The notes under the pieces were generated by a model that was not told the DNA's origin, ran no database searches, and saw only the letters and a program-made list of their open reading frames with translations. Of a stretch of 64,000 bases of DNA, positions 42,809 to 51,693 are shown in pieces. A program made the translations under genes and the position numbers. How positions within the stretch are numbered: position 1 is the stretch's first letter; every line of letters begins with the position of its first letter. This DNA comes from Gordonia sp. X0973 (GTDB lineage: Bacteria; Actinomycetota; Actinomycetes; Mycobacteriales; Mycobacteriaceae). The stretch lies in contig NZ_CP054691.1 in the NCBI RefSeq assembly GCF_013348785.1, positions 2,728,001-2,792,000 on the forward strand. Reading direction: 5' to 3'.

Positions 42809-42937
42809 ATCGGATCGGCGATTAATCGGCGGCGCTTGTAAACACCCTGCTAATTCGGTGATACGCCCGAGGCGCCGCACCTGCGGGCGGGGTTGACTGG
42901 GAGACGTACCACCGCTGCGGCCCCAGGGAGGATCACG

Positions 42938-43978
42938 GTGACCACCACGAACCGCATCCGGATGCGCTACCGGACGATTCACGGCTACCGCCGCGCCTAC
43001 CGCATCGCGGGCGAGAACCCCGACGACGGCTCGCGCCCCGTCGTCGTCCTCCTGCACGGAATCGGCGACAACTCGTCGACGTGGCAACCCGTCATATCCC
43101 GCCTGGCGAAATCGCATACCGTCATCGCCCCCGACCTGCTCGGGCACGGGTCCTCCGACAAGCCGCGCGCCGACTACTCGGTGGCGGCCTTCGCCAACGG
43201 TTTGCGCGACCTGCTGTGCGCACTCGGCCACGACCGCGTCGTCCTGGTCGGCCACTCGCTCGGCGGCGGGGTGGCGATGCAGTTCTGCTACCAGTACCCG
43301 TCGATGGTCTCCCGGCTGATCCTCGTCTCGGCCGGCGGCGTCACCCGCGACGTCTCCCCCGCACTGCGCCTGGCCACGCTGCCCGGCATGACGCAACTCC
43401 TCGGTCTGCTGCGCCTGCCCGGCGCACCCGCCGTCCTCGACGGGGTCGCCCGCACACTGGCCGCGACGCCGGAGCTACCCGGCCCGGCCGGACCCCTCTC
43501 GCCGCGCCGACACCTCGTCGACCGGCCCGACCTGCTGCGCATCCTGGCGGATCTGAGCCCGCGCGATTCCCGTGCCGCCTTCAGCCGGACCCTGCGCTCG
43601 GTCGTCGACTGGCGCGGGCAACACGTGTCGATGCTCGACCGCAGCTATCTCACCGCCGGCATCCCGGTACTGATCGCCTGGGGCACGGCCGACACGGTGA
43701 TCCCCTACCGGCATGCCGAGATCGCCCACTCCGCGATCACCGGCTCACGCCTGGAGACCTTCGACGGCTGCGGTCACTTCCCGTTCCGCGACGAGCCGGA
43801 CCGCTTCGCGACGATGGTGACCGAGTTCATCTCGTCGACGACGCCGCCCGCCTTCGACCGGCAGGCCTGGCGACACCTACTGCTGGAACCGCCCTATCCG
43901 CCGCAACAGCCCGAACCGCCGGTCACCTCGTCGGCGTCGCGGAGGTCACGGGTGGTCGCGTTGCGCGCGGCCCACTGA
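42938..43978 (+). CDS. Alpha/beta hydrolase
   Basis: A 346-residue alpha/beta hydrolase with oxyanion region [10 protein letters not shown] (about 39-48), nucleophile GHSLGG (Ser107), acid in WGTADTVIP and catalytic His in GCGHFPF. The triad is complete. A cap domain spans about 140-240. Substrate and role are unknown. GTG at 42938 is preceded by GGGAGG. The 3' end overlaps convergent truA by 85 bases. It is divergent from the ESX-type operon. Confidence 0.88.
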   Translation: MTTTNRIRMRYRTIHGYRRAYRIAGENPDDGSRPVVVLLHGIGDNSSTWQPVISRLAKSHTVIAPDLLGHGSSDKPRADYSVAAFANGLRDLLCALGHDRVVLVGHSLGGGVAMQFCYQYPSMVSRLILVSAGGVTRDVSPALRLATLPGMTQLLGLLRLPGAPAVLDGVARTLAATPELPGPAGPLSPRRHLVDRPDLLRILADLSPRDSRAAFSRTLRSVVDWRGQHVSMLDRSYLTAGIPVLIAWGTADTVIPYRHAEIAHSAITGSRLETFDGCGHFPFRDEPDRFATMVTEFISSTTPPAFDRQAWRHLLLEPPYPPQQPEPPVTSSASRRSRVVALRAAH

Positions 43979-44784
43979 TCGGGCGGCGGATAGTCGACGC
44001 CGATCAGGCACAGACCCCGCGCCTGGGCCACCGGCACCTGCGCGCTGCGCTCGGTCTCCCGGAGCAGACCGGCACACCAGTCGACGTCCCGCCGACCCTC
44101 GGCGACGGTCGCCACCGCGCCGACCAGTGAGCGGACCATCGACCAGCAGAACGCGTCGGCACTGACCCGGCCGACGAGCACGCCGTCCTCCGCGCGGTGC
44201 CAGGAGAACCGCTGCAGGTCGCGGATCGTCGTCGAACCGGGCCGGAACCGGCAGAAGGCGGCGAAGTCGTTCAGCCCGACCAGGGTCGCCGACGCGGCGT
44301 TGAGCGCATCGAGGTCCAGCGGACGGGGCCAGTCGGCGGTCGTCCGGGCGGACACCGGTTCCGGTCCCCACGGCGCATCGGCCAATCGGTACTCGTAGTG
44401 CCGGCGCAGGGCTGAGAACCGCGCGTCGAAGTCGTGCGACACCTCGTCGACGGACTTCACCCGCACGTCGTCGGGCAGCAGTTTGGCCAGTCGCCGGACC
44501 AGCGTCGACGGGTCGCCGTGGATCGATCTCGTCTCCAGCGCCGCCCGCGGCACATCGAGGTGCGCGACCTGGCCGCTGGCATGCACCCCGGCGTCCGTGC
44601 GCCCGGCGACGGTCAGTCGCACCGGCTCGCGCAGCACCGTCGTCAGGGCGTCGGTCAGTACCCCGGCGACCGTCCGCCGCCCCGGCTGCAGGGCCCAGCC
44701 GCTGAACTCCGTGCCGTCGTAGCCGACCAGCAACCGGAGACGACAAACCCCGCCACCGGCTGGGGTGGCGGGGTCGGTCGGCAT
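43894..44784 (-). CDS. truA: tRNA pseudouridine(38-40) synthase
   Basis: A 296-residue TruA, which modifies uridines 38-40 of the anticodon arm. The catalytic Asp64 lies in [16 protein letters not shown], and [13 protein letters not shown] and SFxWHRAEDG-type segments follow. It is the last gene after rplQ on the same strand (30 bases), as in mycobacteria. ATG at 44784 is used rather than TTG at 44793. The overlap with the hydrolase is at the C-terminus, where the Gly/Cys tail (GGSGCCGG) is not conserved. Confidence 0.94.
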   Translation of the reverse strand: MPTDPATPAGGGVCRLRLLVGYDGTEFSGWALQPGRRTVAGVLTDALTTVLREPVRLTVAGRTDAGVHASGQVAHLDVPRAALETRSIHGDPSTLVRRLAKLLPDDVRVKSVDEVSHDFDARFSALRRHYEYRLADAPWGPEPVSARTTADWPRPLDLDALNAASATLVGLNDFAAFCRFRPGSTTIRDLQRFSWHRAEDGVLVGRVSADAFCWSMVRSLVGAVATVAEGRRDVDWCAGLLRETERSAQVPVAQARGLCLIGVDYPPPDQWAARNATTRDLRDADEVTGGSGCCGG

Positions 44785-44814
44785 AGAACTCAAGCCTCGT
44801 CGCGGAGCGACGGA

Positions 44815-45642
44815 CTAGGACTCGTCGCGCTGCGACGGCGGCAGCTGGTACCCGGCGGCCTCCGCGTCGGCGTCGGTCGCGAACCAGATCTCGGCCTCGG
44901 TGCTCTCGTAGAAGCGGGTGCCGGGACGGTGGTACAGCTTCGAGGAGGCGTTGCCCTTGATCGGGAAGCCCTCGGGCTGCGAACCGTCGTCGAGCGGTGC
45001 GTGCGCACCGGCCGGCAGCTCGGCCGAGTCGGCGGCCTTGTCGGCCTTCGCCTCGGCCGCCTTGGCGGGCTTGGCCTCGGCGGCCTTCGCCGGCTTCTCG
45101 TCGGCCTTGGCCTTGGCGGCCTTGGCCGGCTTGGCGTCGGCCTTCGCCTCAGCGTCGACAGCCTTCGCCTCGGCGGCGTCGTCGGCCTTGGCCTCGGCAG
45201 CCTTCGCCGGCTTCTCGTCGGCAGCCTTGTCGCTCTTCTTCGAAGCGGCGACGCGGTTGGCGCGGTTGGCCTCGGTGGTCACGGTCGACTCGCGGACGAG
45301 TTCGATCACGGCCATCGGGGCGTTGTCGCCCTTGCGCGGCAGCGTCTTGATGATGCGGGTGTAGCCGCCGGGACGCTCGGCGAACGACGGGCCGATCTCC
45401 GCGAACAGGACGTGGACGATGTCCTTGTCACGGATGAACTTCAGCACCTGGCGACGATCGGCAAGGGAGCCGGCCTTCGCGTGGGTGATGAGCTTCTCGG
45501 CGTACGGGCGCAGCCGCTTGGCCTTCGACTCGGTGGTGGTGATGCGGCCGTGCTCGAACAGCGAGGTGGCGAGGTTCGCCAGGATCGCCTTCTGGTGGCT
45601 GGCCGACCCGCCGAGGCGGGCACCCTTGGTGGGCTTGGGCAT
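44815..45642 (-). CDS. rplQ: Ribosomal protein L17 with long C-terminal extension
   Basis: A 275-residue protein. Residues 1-120 are ordinary L17 ([20 protein letters not shown]...), which lines the exit-tunnel side of the 50S subunit. It continues with about 90 residues of Ala/Lys/Glu/Asp repeats (AKAAEAKAD-type units), then a final roughly 50-residue domain. That domain has [20 protein letters not shown] and [13 protein letters not shown], the pattern also found in small membrane-linked proteins of Mycobacteriales (SUNSET/ArfC-type). Typical bacterial L17 is about 120 residues, so more than half of this protein is an addition. Confidence 0.95.
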   Translation of the reverse strand: MPKPTKGARLGGSASHQKAILANLATSLFEHGRITTTESKAKRLRPYAEKLITHAKAGSLADRRQVLKFIRDKDIVHVLFAEIGPSFAERPGGYTRIIKTLPRKGDNAPMAVIELVRESTVTTEANRANRVAASKKSDKAADEKPAKAAEAKADDAAEAKAVDAEAKADAKPAKAAKAKADEKPAKAAEAKPAKAAEAKADKAADSAELPAGAHAPLDDGSQPEGFPIKGNASSKLYHRPGTRFYESTEAEIWFATDADAEAAGYQLPPSQRDES

Positions 45643-45701
45643 TGTCTTCTCCTCAGAGGTGACCGACTCTCACGAGTGGGTCGGGGGTTTGGTACAGCCG
45701 C

Positions 45702-46748
45702 TTACAGTTGCTCGGTCTCGGCGAAATCCTCGCCGTCGTCGGCGCCCGCGTCATCCGACCATGTGCCGGTGGCCGGGTCGTAGCCCGCCACCTGCGACGG
45801 GTCGAAGCTGGCCGGGCTGTCCTTGAGGGACAGGCCCATCGCGTGCAGCTTGACCTTGACCTCGTCGATCGACTTCTGGCCGAAGTTGCGGATGTCGAGC
45901 AGATCCGACTCGGTCCGCGCGACCAGCTCGCCCACGGTGTGCACACCCTCGCGCTTGAGGCAGTTGTAGCTGCGCACGGTCAGCTCCAGGTCCTCGATCG
46001 GGAGGTTGAACGACGCCATGTGGTCGGCCTCGATCGGCGACGGGCCGATCTCGATGCCCTCCGCCTCGACGTTGAGCTCACGGGCCAGGCCGAAGAGCTC
46101 GACCAGCGTGGTTCCGGCCGACGCCAGGGCGTCGCGCGGGCTGATGGAGTTCTTGGTCTCCACGTCGAGCACCAGACGGTCGAAGTCGGTGCGCTGCTCG
46201 ACACGGGTGGCCTCGACCTTGTAGGTCACCTTGAGGACCGGCGAGTAGATCGAGTCGACCGGGATGCGGCCGATCTCGGCACCGGTGGCCTTGTTCTGCA
46301 CGGCCGGCACGTAGCCGCGGCCCCGCTCGACGACCAGCTCGATCTCGAGCTTGCCCTTGTCGTTGAGGGTCGCGATGTGCAGGTCAGGGTTGTGCACGGT
46401 GACACCGGCCGGGGGCACGATGTCGGCGCCGGTGACATCCCCGGGACCCTGCTTGCGGACGTACATGGTGACCGGCTCGTCCTCTTCGGAGGAGACGACC
46501 AGGCCCTTGAGGTTCAGGATGATCTCGGTGACATCTTCCTTGACCCCCGCAACGGTGGTGAACTCGTGCAGCACGCCGTCGATGCGCACGCTGGTGACCG
46601 CCGCGCCCGGGATGGACGACAGCAGGGTGCGGCGCAGCGAGTTGCCCAGGGTGTAGCCGAAGCCGGGCTCGAGGGGCTCGATGAAGAACTTCGAGCGGTT
46701 CTCGGCGATGACCTCTTCGGACAGGGTGGGTCGCTGTGAGATGAGCAT
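45702..46748 (-). CDS. rpoA: RNA polymerase alpha subunit
   Basis: A 348-residue alpha subunit. The N-terminal dimerisation domain (about 1-230) includes [22 protein letters not shown]. The C-terminal DNA- and activator-binding domain (about 255-325) includes [20 protein letters not shown]-type helices. The acidic tail is usual for Actinobacteria. It follows rpsD, with a hairpin in the 103-base gap. Confidence 0.97.
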   Translation of the reverse strand: MLISQRPTLSEEVIAENRSKFFIEPLEPGFGYTLGNSLRRTLLSSIPGAAVTSVRIDGVLHEFTTVAGVKEDVTEIILNLKGLVVSSEEDEPVTMYVRKQGPGDVTGADIVPPAGVTVHNPDLHIATLNDKGKLEIELVVERGRGYVPAVQNKATGAEIGRIPVDSIYSPVLKVTYKVEATRVEQRTDFDRLVLDVETKNSISPRDALASAGTTLVELFGLARELNVEAEGIEIGPSPIEADHMASFNLPIEDLELTVRSYNCLKREGVHTVGELVARTESDLLDIRNFGQKSIDEVKVKLHAMGLSLKDSPASFDPSQVAGYDPATGTWSDDAGADDGEDFAETEQL

Positions 46749-46819
46749 GTGCGGTGTTTTCTCCTTTGCCGCCCACTATTTGACGGCGTCGGTGGATGTG
46801 CTGTCCCCCGGAATGGGGG

Positions 46820-46846
46820 CAGTCGGGGGGCGGAGCCCCCCGACTG
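46820..46846 (-). terminator. GC-rich hairpin between rpsD and rpoA
   Basis: CAGTCGGGGGGC-GGA-GCCCCCCGACTG is a perfect 12-bp stem with a 3-base loop, starting six bases past the rpsD stop. A smaller CCCC-GGAAT-GGGG stem follows. It may be a partial terminator or an RNA-processing site that sets the ratio of ribosomal protein to polymerase transcripts. Confidence 0.65.
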
Positions 46847-46851
46847 GATGA

Positions 46852-47457
46852 CTACTTCGAGTAGTACTCGACGATGAGCTGCTCGGTGAGCGGCACCACG
46901 ATCTGCTCACGCTCGGGCACGTTGTGCACGAGGATGCGCAGGGTCGAGGGCACGACCTGCAGCCATGCCGGCACCGGCCGGTCGCCCTGGATCTCCTTGG
47001 CGATCTGGAACGGCACCGTCGCGAGCGACTTGGGTCGCACGTCGATGATGTCGTACTGACCGACGCGGTAGCTCGGGACGTCGACACGCACGCCGTTGAC
47101 GGTGAAGTGTCCGTGGCTGACCATCTGACGGGCCTGGCGGCGCGTGCGGGCCAGACCGGCGCGGTACACGACGTTGTCCAGACGGGTCTCGAGGATCTTC
47201 AGCAGCTCGTCGCCGGTCTTGCCGGTGCGACGGTTCGCCTCTTCGTAGTAGCGGCGGAACTGCTTCTCCATGACGCCGTAGGTGAAGCGGGCCTTCTGCT
47301 TCTCCTGCAGCTGGAGCAGGTACTCGGTCTCCTTGATCCGCGCGCGGCCGTGCTGCCCGGGCGGGTAGGGACGACGCTCGAACGCCTTGTCGTCGCCGAT
47401 CAGGTCGACGCGCAGACGGCGCGACTTCTTAGTTGCTGGTCCGGTATAACGAGCCAT
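46852..47457 (-). CDS. rpsD: Ribosomal protein S4
   Basis: A 201-residue S4, a primary 16S rRNA-binding assembly protein. The RNA-binding S4 domain is at about 92-155 (RLDNVVYRAGLARTRRQARQMV). The N-terminus, beginning MARYTGPATKKSRRL, lacks the zinc Cys cluster and is normal for Actinobacteria. In many bacteria S4 is the translational repressor of this operon. Confidence 0.97.
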   Translation of the reverse strand: MARYTGPATKKSRRLRVDLIGDDKAFERRPYPPGQHGRARIKETEYLLQLQEKQKARFTYGVMEKQFRRYYEEANRRTGKTGDELLKILETRLDNVVYRAGLARTRRQARQMVSHGHFTVNGVRVDVPSYRVGQYDIIDVRPKSLATVPFQIAKEIQGDRPVPAWLQVVPSTLRILVHNVPEREQIVVPLTEQLIVEYYSK

Positions 47458-47480
47458 TGTTTCTAGTCCTTACCTTCCCG

Positions 47481-47888
47481 CTAGACCCGGCGCCGCTTGG
47501 GCGGACGGCAACCGTTGTGCGGCTGCGGGGTGACATCGGAGATCGTGCCGACTTCGAGGCCGGCGGCCTGCAGGGAGCGGATCGCGGTCTCGCGACCGGA
47601 GCCCGGGCCCTTGACGAACACGTCGACCTTCTTGACGCCGTGCTCCTGGGCCTTGCGGGCCGCGTTCTCGGCAGCGAGCTGCGCGGCGAACGGGGTGCTC
47701 TTACGCGAGCCCTTGAAGCCCACGTGACCCGACGACGCCCAGCTGATGACGTTGCCGTTGGGGTCGCAGATCGAAACGATCGTGTTGTTGAACGTCGACT
47801 TGATATGCGCGTGGCCGTGCGGGACGTTCTTCTTATCGCGACGGCGGGTGCCCTTCTTGGGGCCAGCGCTACGTGACTTAGGAGGCAT
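47481..47888 (-). CDS. rpsK: Ribosomal protein S11
   Basis: A 135-residue S11 of the 30S platform, with the conserved [17 protein letters not shown] and [11 protein letters not shown] ends. Its ATG shares one base with the rpsM stop (TAATG), giving tight coupling. Confidence 0.97.
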   Translation of the reverse strand: MPPKSRSAGPKKGTRRRDKKNVPHGHAHIKSTFNNTIVSICDPNGNVISWASSGHVGFKGSRKSTPFAAQLAAENAARKAQEHGVKKVDVFVKGPGSGRETAIRSLQAAGLEVGTISDVTPQPHNGCRPPKRRRV

Positions 47889-48256
47889 TACTTCTTCTTC
47901 CCGGCGATGGTCTTCTTCGGGCCCTTGCGAGTGCGGGCGTTGGTCTTGGTGCGCTGACCGTGGACCGGCAGGCCGCGACGGTGCCGCAGGCCCTGGTAGC
48001 AGCCGATCTCGATCTTGCGACGGATGTCGGCCTGCACCTCGCGGCGCAGGTCACCCTCGACCTTCACCGACGCCTCGATGTATTCGCGCAGCTTGGCGAC
48101 ATCGGCGTCGGTCAGATCCTTGGCGCGCAGATCCGGCGAGAGGCCGGTGGCGGCGAGGATTTCCTCCGAAGTGGTACGACCCACCCCGTAGATGTAGGTA
48201 AGTGCGATCACCAGCCGCTTTTCGCGGGGGAGATCGACACCGGCAACACGTGCCAT
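47888..48256 (-). CDS. rpsM: Ribosomal protein S13
   Basis: A 122-residue S13 of the 30S head, contacting the P-site tRNA. It has [20 protein letters not shown] at the start and the basic tail [16 protein letters not shown]. Length is normal. Confidence 0.97.
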   Translation of the reverse strand: MARVAGVDLPREKRLVIALTYIYGVGRTTSEEILAATGLSPDLRAKDLTDADVAKLREYIEASVKVEGDLRREVQADIRRKIEIGCYQGLRHRRGLPVHGQRTKTNARTRKGPKKTIAGKKK

Positions 48257-48431
48257 GTGTTCATTTCCTTCTCGTTGTCAGAGGTCTTCCCCCAGTCCGT
48301 CCCGACTCGGTCGGGCCCCGGCCTCTGATCCGGGGGTGGGCGGGTACTCGTCTGTGCCCGCTGGTGCTGGAGGTTCGTCGTATTCAGTTGTCAATCACTT
48401 GTCGGCCAAGCGACCGGTGGAAGGGCGCTGC

Positions 48432-48545
48432 TCAGCCCTGGCGCTGCTTGTGGCGCAGGTTTTCGCAGATCACCATGACCCGTCCGTTACGGCGGATCAC
48501 CTTGCACTTCTCACAGATCGGCTTGACGCTCGGCTGGACCTTCAC
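48432..48545 (-). CDS. rpmJ: Ribosomal protein L36
   Basis: A 37-residue protein read directly from the sequence: [19 protein letters not shown]..., then [13 protein letters not shown]. The zinc-ligand pattern C-x2-C...C...H (Cys11, Cys14, Cys27, His32) is intact, so this is the zinc form (C+), whose paralogue replaces it under zinc starvation in some bacteria. The start is GTG at 48545. It sits between infA and rpsM, as in mycobacteria. Confidence 0.96.
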   Translation of the reverse strand: MKVQPSVKPICEKCKVIRRNGRVMVICENLRHKQRQG

Positions 48546-48629
48546 GTCAGCTTCTCCTGTTTTCTTGTCACGGGCAGTGCGGTATCCCGCACCACGGCCG
48601 TTGCTGTTCCCCGGCGACGCCGGGAAGTC

Positions 48630-48851
48630 CTACTTGTACCGGTAGACGATTCGTCCGCGACCGAGGTCGTAGGGCGAGAGTTCGACGACCACGCGATCCT
48701 CGGGCAGGATGCGGATGTAGTGTTGCCGCATCTTCCCGCTGATGTGGGCGAGAACCTTGTGGCCGTTCTCCAGCTCAATGCGGAACATCGCATTGGGCAG
48801 GGGTTCGACAACGCGACCCTCAACCTCGATGGCACCGTCCTTCTTCGCCAT
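48630..48851 (-). CDS. infA: Translation initiation factor IF-1
   Basis: A 73-residue OB-fold factor ([20 protein letters not shown], then GRIVYRYK) that occupies the 30S A site during initiation. It is the first gene of the infA-rpmJ-rpsM-rpsK-rpsD-rpoA-rplQ-truA unit. A good sigma-A-type promoter lies about 155 bases upstream. Confidence 0.97.
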   Translation of the reverse strand: MAKKDGAIEVEGRVVEPLPNAMFRIELENGHKVLAHISGKMRQHYIRILPEDRVVVELSPYDLGRGRIVYRYK

Positions 48852-49006
48852 GTCCTCCGCGATTCCCGGCCCGATCAGGCCTGGTAGTCATCAGTCCGCC
48901 GTCGCCATCGCTGACGTCGGCGGTGTTCCGGTCGGTGCCGGGCCATCCCCGTCGCACATGCCGCGAAAGCATGCGGAAACGGGCACGACAAGCGCACCGA
49001 CGATCT

Positions 49007-49036
49007 ATATTACGGCACGCGGCGCGGCATTCCCAA
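49007..49036 (-). promoter_or_regulatory. Housekeeping promoter of the infA operon
   Basis: On the minus strand: TTGGGA (49036-49031), an 18-base spacer, TAATAT (49012-49007). This gives a leader of about 150 bases before infA, with room for translational feedback. The CCGC...GCGG pairing around 48961-48976 lies in this leader. Confidence 0.65.
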
Positions 49037-49064
49037 TTCGCCCGCCGGCGCCGCGGCCGGCCAC

Positions 49065-49571
49065 CTAGACTTTGACGCCCATCGACCGGGCCATCGCCCC
49101 CAGGTCGTCGAACCGCTCGCCGCGTGCGGCCAGGATCCATCGGTCGCCGTCGCGGCGCAGGTCGGCGTAGATCAGTGCCCGCTCGCCGCCGAACCGGGCC
49201 TGCAGATCGCAGCGGGCGAGCAGCCCCGCATCGGAATCGGACAGTTCCACGAACCCGGCCGGATAGTCGCCGAAGGTGGTCTGACCGCCGTATGAGCTGA
49301 CCCCGATCGCCACCCGGTCGACGGCCGCCGGCAGGGCGGCGGTGTCGACGGTCAGCTCCTCGCGCCAGCCGGTGCGCACCGAGCGGTCGGAGTTGAGGCG
49401 GACCGCGCCGTTGTAGGCGGCCAGGTTGTTGAAGAACACGAAGTCCGTATCCGAGGTGACCACCGCGCTCGTCGGCAGCACGAAGGCCGCGAGGTCGAGA
49501 TCCAGGGCGACGCCGGGGGGCTGGTCCCAGCCGACCCCGACCGACACCTGCTGCAATCCGGCGCGGCTCAT
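49065..49571 (-). CDS. TerD-family (calcium-binding stress) protein
   Basis: A 168-residue TerD domain: GVGWDQPPGVALDLDLAAFVL (about 9-29), then SDTDFVFFNN, SSYGGQTTFGD and DLQARFGGERALIYADLRRDG. These are the strands and Asp-rich calcium loops of the tellurite-resistance/TerD family. TerD proteins occur with GTPases and vWA proteins in stress and conflict operons (established knowledge). Its ATG overlaps the GTPase gene stop by four bases, making it the terminal gene of the 15-kb operon. Confidence 0.9.
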   Translation of the reverse strand: MSRAGLQQVSVGVGWDQPPGVALDLDLAAFVLPTSAVVTSDTDFVFFNNLAAYNGAVRLNSDRSVRTGWREELTVDTAALPAAVDRVAIGVSSYGGQTTFGDYPAGFVELSDSDAGLLARCDLQARFGGERALIYADLRRDGDRWILAARGERFDDLGAMARSMGVKV

Positions 49572-50716
49572 CGGGCCCCCTCCACCATGACGTTGTTGGC
49601 GGCGAGCACCCAGCGGACCGGGTCGGTGACGCGGAACGGGGAGATGCCGCGGTCGCTGAGCTTCTCCCCCTCCGGCGGGGCGCCGAGCGCGGAGACCGCG
49701 AAGAACCGGTGCTCGTACTGCCGTCCGGTGACCTGGTTGACCATCGTCGTCAGCGCCGGACCGGCGTCGAGACGGGTGAGCAGGCTGCGCACCTCCTCGT
49801 GCAGCCGCAAACCCTCCTCCTCGTCGTAGCCGCGTTCCAGCAGCCCCGGGTCCCGGTTGTAGGCGGCCCCCGGCTGCCCCATCACCTGTCCCCACGAACT
49901 GGCCTGGACCGCCGACAGCGCCTGCAACGCGTCGAACTTGGAGAGGATCACCGCGAGTTTGGGCGACCCGTCGCCGATCAGGTTGGTGACGGTGTGCAGC
50001 ACGTGGCGCGGGTCGCCGCCGACCGTCGTCGACGCGGGGACCAGGTCGCGCAGCTGGTTGGCGACCTCCCCGACGCGCAGCGGGTCGAAGAGGAACAGCA
50101 CCGCGTCGGCGCGGCTGAAGAAGTCCCAGGCAACGCCCCCGACGTCGGCGGCCTCGAGGTCCTCCCCCGCCACGTCGCGGATCACCAGGTACTGCCTGGT
50201 CCCGCCCCATTCGCCGAGGTTGAAGATCAGCGGGTCGTGTTGGTAGCTGCCGTGCAGCGAGGCCCGCGGCGTCGGCTGCAGGATTCCCCGGTCCTCGAAC
50301 AGCGGCGTCTCGTACTCGTCGCGGAACCGGCGGACCGTCTCCTCGTTGGCACCGAAGACCTCCCGGTCCAACCGGGCAGCGAATCGCTGCAGCTGTTTGA
50401 CCAGCACCGCGATGTACACCGTCTTGCCGGTGGCGCGCGCCCCGGCCATCGTGATACAGGTGGCGTTGCCGAAGTACCAGTGCGACGGCAGCACGAAGTG
50501 GCAGTGGGGGCACGCCGCGTCATACGGGTGCTCCGGCGAGGGCGGCCATTCGCCGCTCCACTCCGACCGGTTGGCCACCGTGACCGGCCCCATCCGCACC
50601 TCGCGACCGGCATAGGCCGACGCGACGGGATCGGCGACGACCTGGCGCGGCTCCTTCTCGACCCAGGCGAACACGTCCAGGTGCAGCGGCGAGAAGCACC
50701 GTGGGCACTTGGTCAA
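49568..50716 (-). CDS. Zinc-ribbon TRAFAC-like GTPase (double-GTPase type)
   Basis: A 382-residue protein. Two zinc-binding knuckles, C4-P-R-C7 and C69-P-H-C72, form a split ribbon. A P-loop GARATGKT (92-99), DVAGE as G3 (181-185) and SKFD as G4 (259-262) follow. These fit the GTPases (DO-GTPase/'TRAFAC clade') seen beside GAP1 and TerD proteins. The start is TTG at 50716, overlapping the stop of the vWA gene (TTGA), a rare codon that may set low dosage. The ribbon may bind a partner or membrane complex (inference). Confidence 0.82.
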   Translation of the reverse strand: MTKCPRCFSPLHLDVFAWVEKEPRQVVADPVASAYAGREVRMGPVTVANRSEWSGEWPPSPEHPYDAACPHCHFVLPSHWYFGNATCITMAGARATGKTVYIAVLVKQLQRFAARLDREVFGANEETVRRFRDEYETPLFEDRGILQPTPRASLHGSYQHDPLIFNLGEWGGTRQYLVIRDVAGEDLEAADVGGVAWDFFSRADAVLFLFDPLRVGEVANQLRDLVPASTTVGGDPRHVLHTVTNLIGDGSPKLAVILSKFDALQALSAVQASSWGQVMGQPGAAYNRDPGLLERGYDEEEGLRLHEEVRSLLTRLDAGPALTTMVNQVTGRQYEHRFFAVSALGAPPEGEKLSDRGISPFRVTDPVRWVLAANNVMVEGAR

Positions 50717-51693
50717 CGCGCACCCCCCAGTCCCACGGGCGCCAACAGCGCCGCGACGACCCGCCCGATCCGGTCGGGCTGGGCCACCAGGGCGGTCCCC
50801 GGGTCGGCGACCGGCGCCAACACCGCCCCGCGCAGTCCGGGTCCCGCCGCCGCCGCCGACTCGGAGAGCACCAGCAGCACCTGGTCCGCGGCCGGTTCCA
50901 CCGCGCCGACCGAATCAGTGAGCAGCACGGTCAACGTGCCGGGCGCCGGTGCGACCGCCAGTCCGCCGCTCAGGGCGTAGCCGGCGGCCGGAGCGGCGGC
51001 GAAAGTGCTGCCGACCCGGTCGGCGGGCACCGGGGCGGGCGGGGGCGAGGCCGGGGAGGCATACCCGACGGAGACCTCCGGGGTGCCGGCGACGACGGCA
51101 CCCATTCCCGCGACGATGTCGGCGGCGGCCGCGACCATCCCGGAGGAGAAATGCGCGGCCATCGACGCCGAGGTGTCGACGAGCAGACGGACCGGGCGCG
51201 CCTGCGATTCGGGCACCCGATCGGCTCGGATGACGCCGCGGGTCGCGATCCGGGCCGCCGCGGCCACTGGCGGCAGTGTCCCGTCGGGGACGGTCAGCCG
51301 GGTCGTGACCGACAAGGTGTCCCCCGCGCCGGGGGCGATGCTGGCCAACTCGATGAAGCCGAGACCGGATACGTCGCGCGGGGTCAGTTGGGCGATGTCG
51401 GCCTCGTAGTCGGCGGTGCCGTCCGGCCCGATCGACACGTGCACGGTCGTGCCGCTTGCGAACAACTCGCTTCCCGCGGGCACCGCCGCGATGACGACCT
51501 CCTCGGCCACGCGCGGCAGGATCAACAGCGCGGGCGAGGTCTCGACGACCCCCGCCGCCGGTCCGCCGGCCCGGGTCCGCGCCACCAGCCGCACCCCGTG
51601 GGGATTGGGGGCGCCCGACACGGCGAGGCTGACCGCCAGCGGGCGCCGGGCCAGGGTCGCCGCCGATTTGCCGTCCAACACATAGGTAGCCAC
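50713..51693 (-). CDS. von Willebrand factor A domain protein
   Basis: A 326-residue protein. An N-terminal beta-rich domain (about 1-155) is followed by a vWA fold with the metal-ion site LLVDTSASM (DxSxS, about 171-179), GYASP and LTVLLTDS. The vWA domain would bind a partner through Mg. GTG at 51693 shares its first G with the stop of the preceding gene (TAGTG). A longer reading to 52869 runs through that gene in another frame and is rejected. Confidence 0.82.
   Translation of the reverse strand: MATYVLDGKSAATLARRPLAVSLAVSGAPNPHGVRLVARTRAGGPAAGVVETSPALLILPRVAEEVVIAAVPAGSELFASGTTVHVSIGPDGTADYEADIAQLTPRDVSGLGFIELASIAPGAGDTLSVTTRLTVPDGTLPPVAAAARIATRGVIRADRVPESQARPVRLLVDTSASMAAHFSSGMVAAAADIVAGMGAVVAGTPEVSVGYASPASPPPAPVPADRVGSTFAAAPAAGYALSGGLAVAPAPGTLTVLLTDSVGAVEPAADQVLLVLSESAAAAGPGLRGAVLAPVADPGTALVAQPDRIGRVVAALLAPVGLGGAR

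Noticed and set aside
45000-45240. Tandem-repeat element in rplQ
   Set aside because: The repetition comes from Ala-Lys codons of the L17 extension and stays in frame; it is coding, not a mobile or satellite repeat.
48610-48624. CCCGGC-GAC-GCCGGG hairpin between infA and rpmJ
   Set aside because: A 6-bp stem is common by chance at this GC content and no U-tract follows; too weak to call a terminator.
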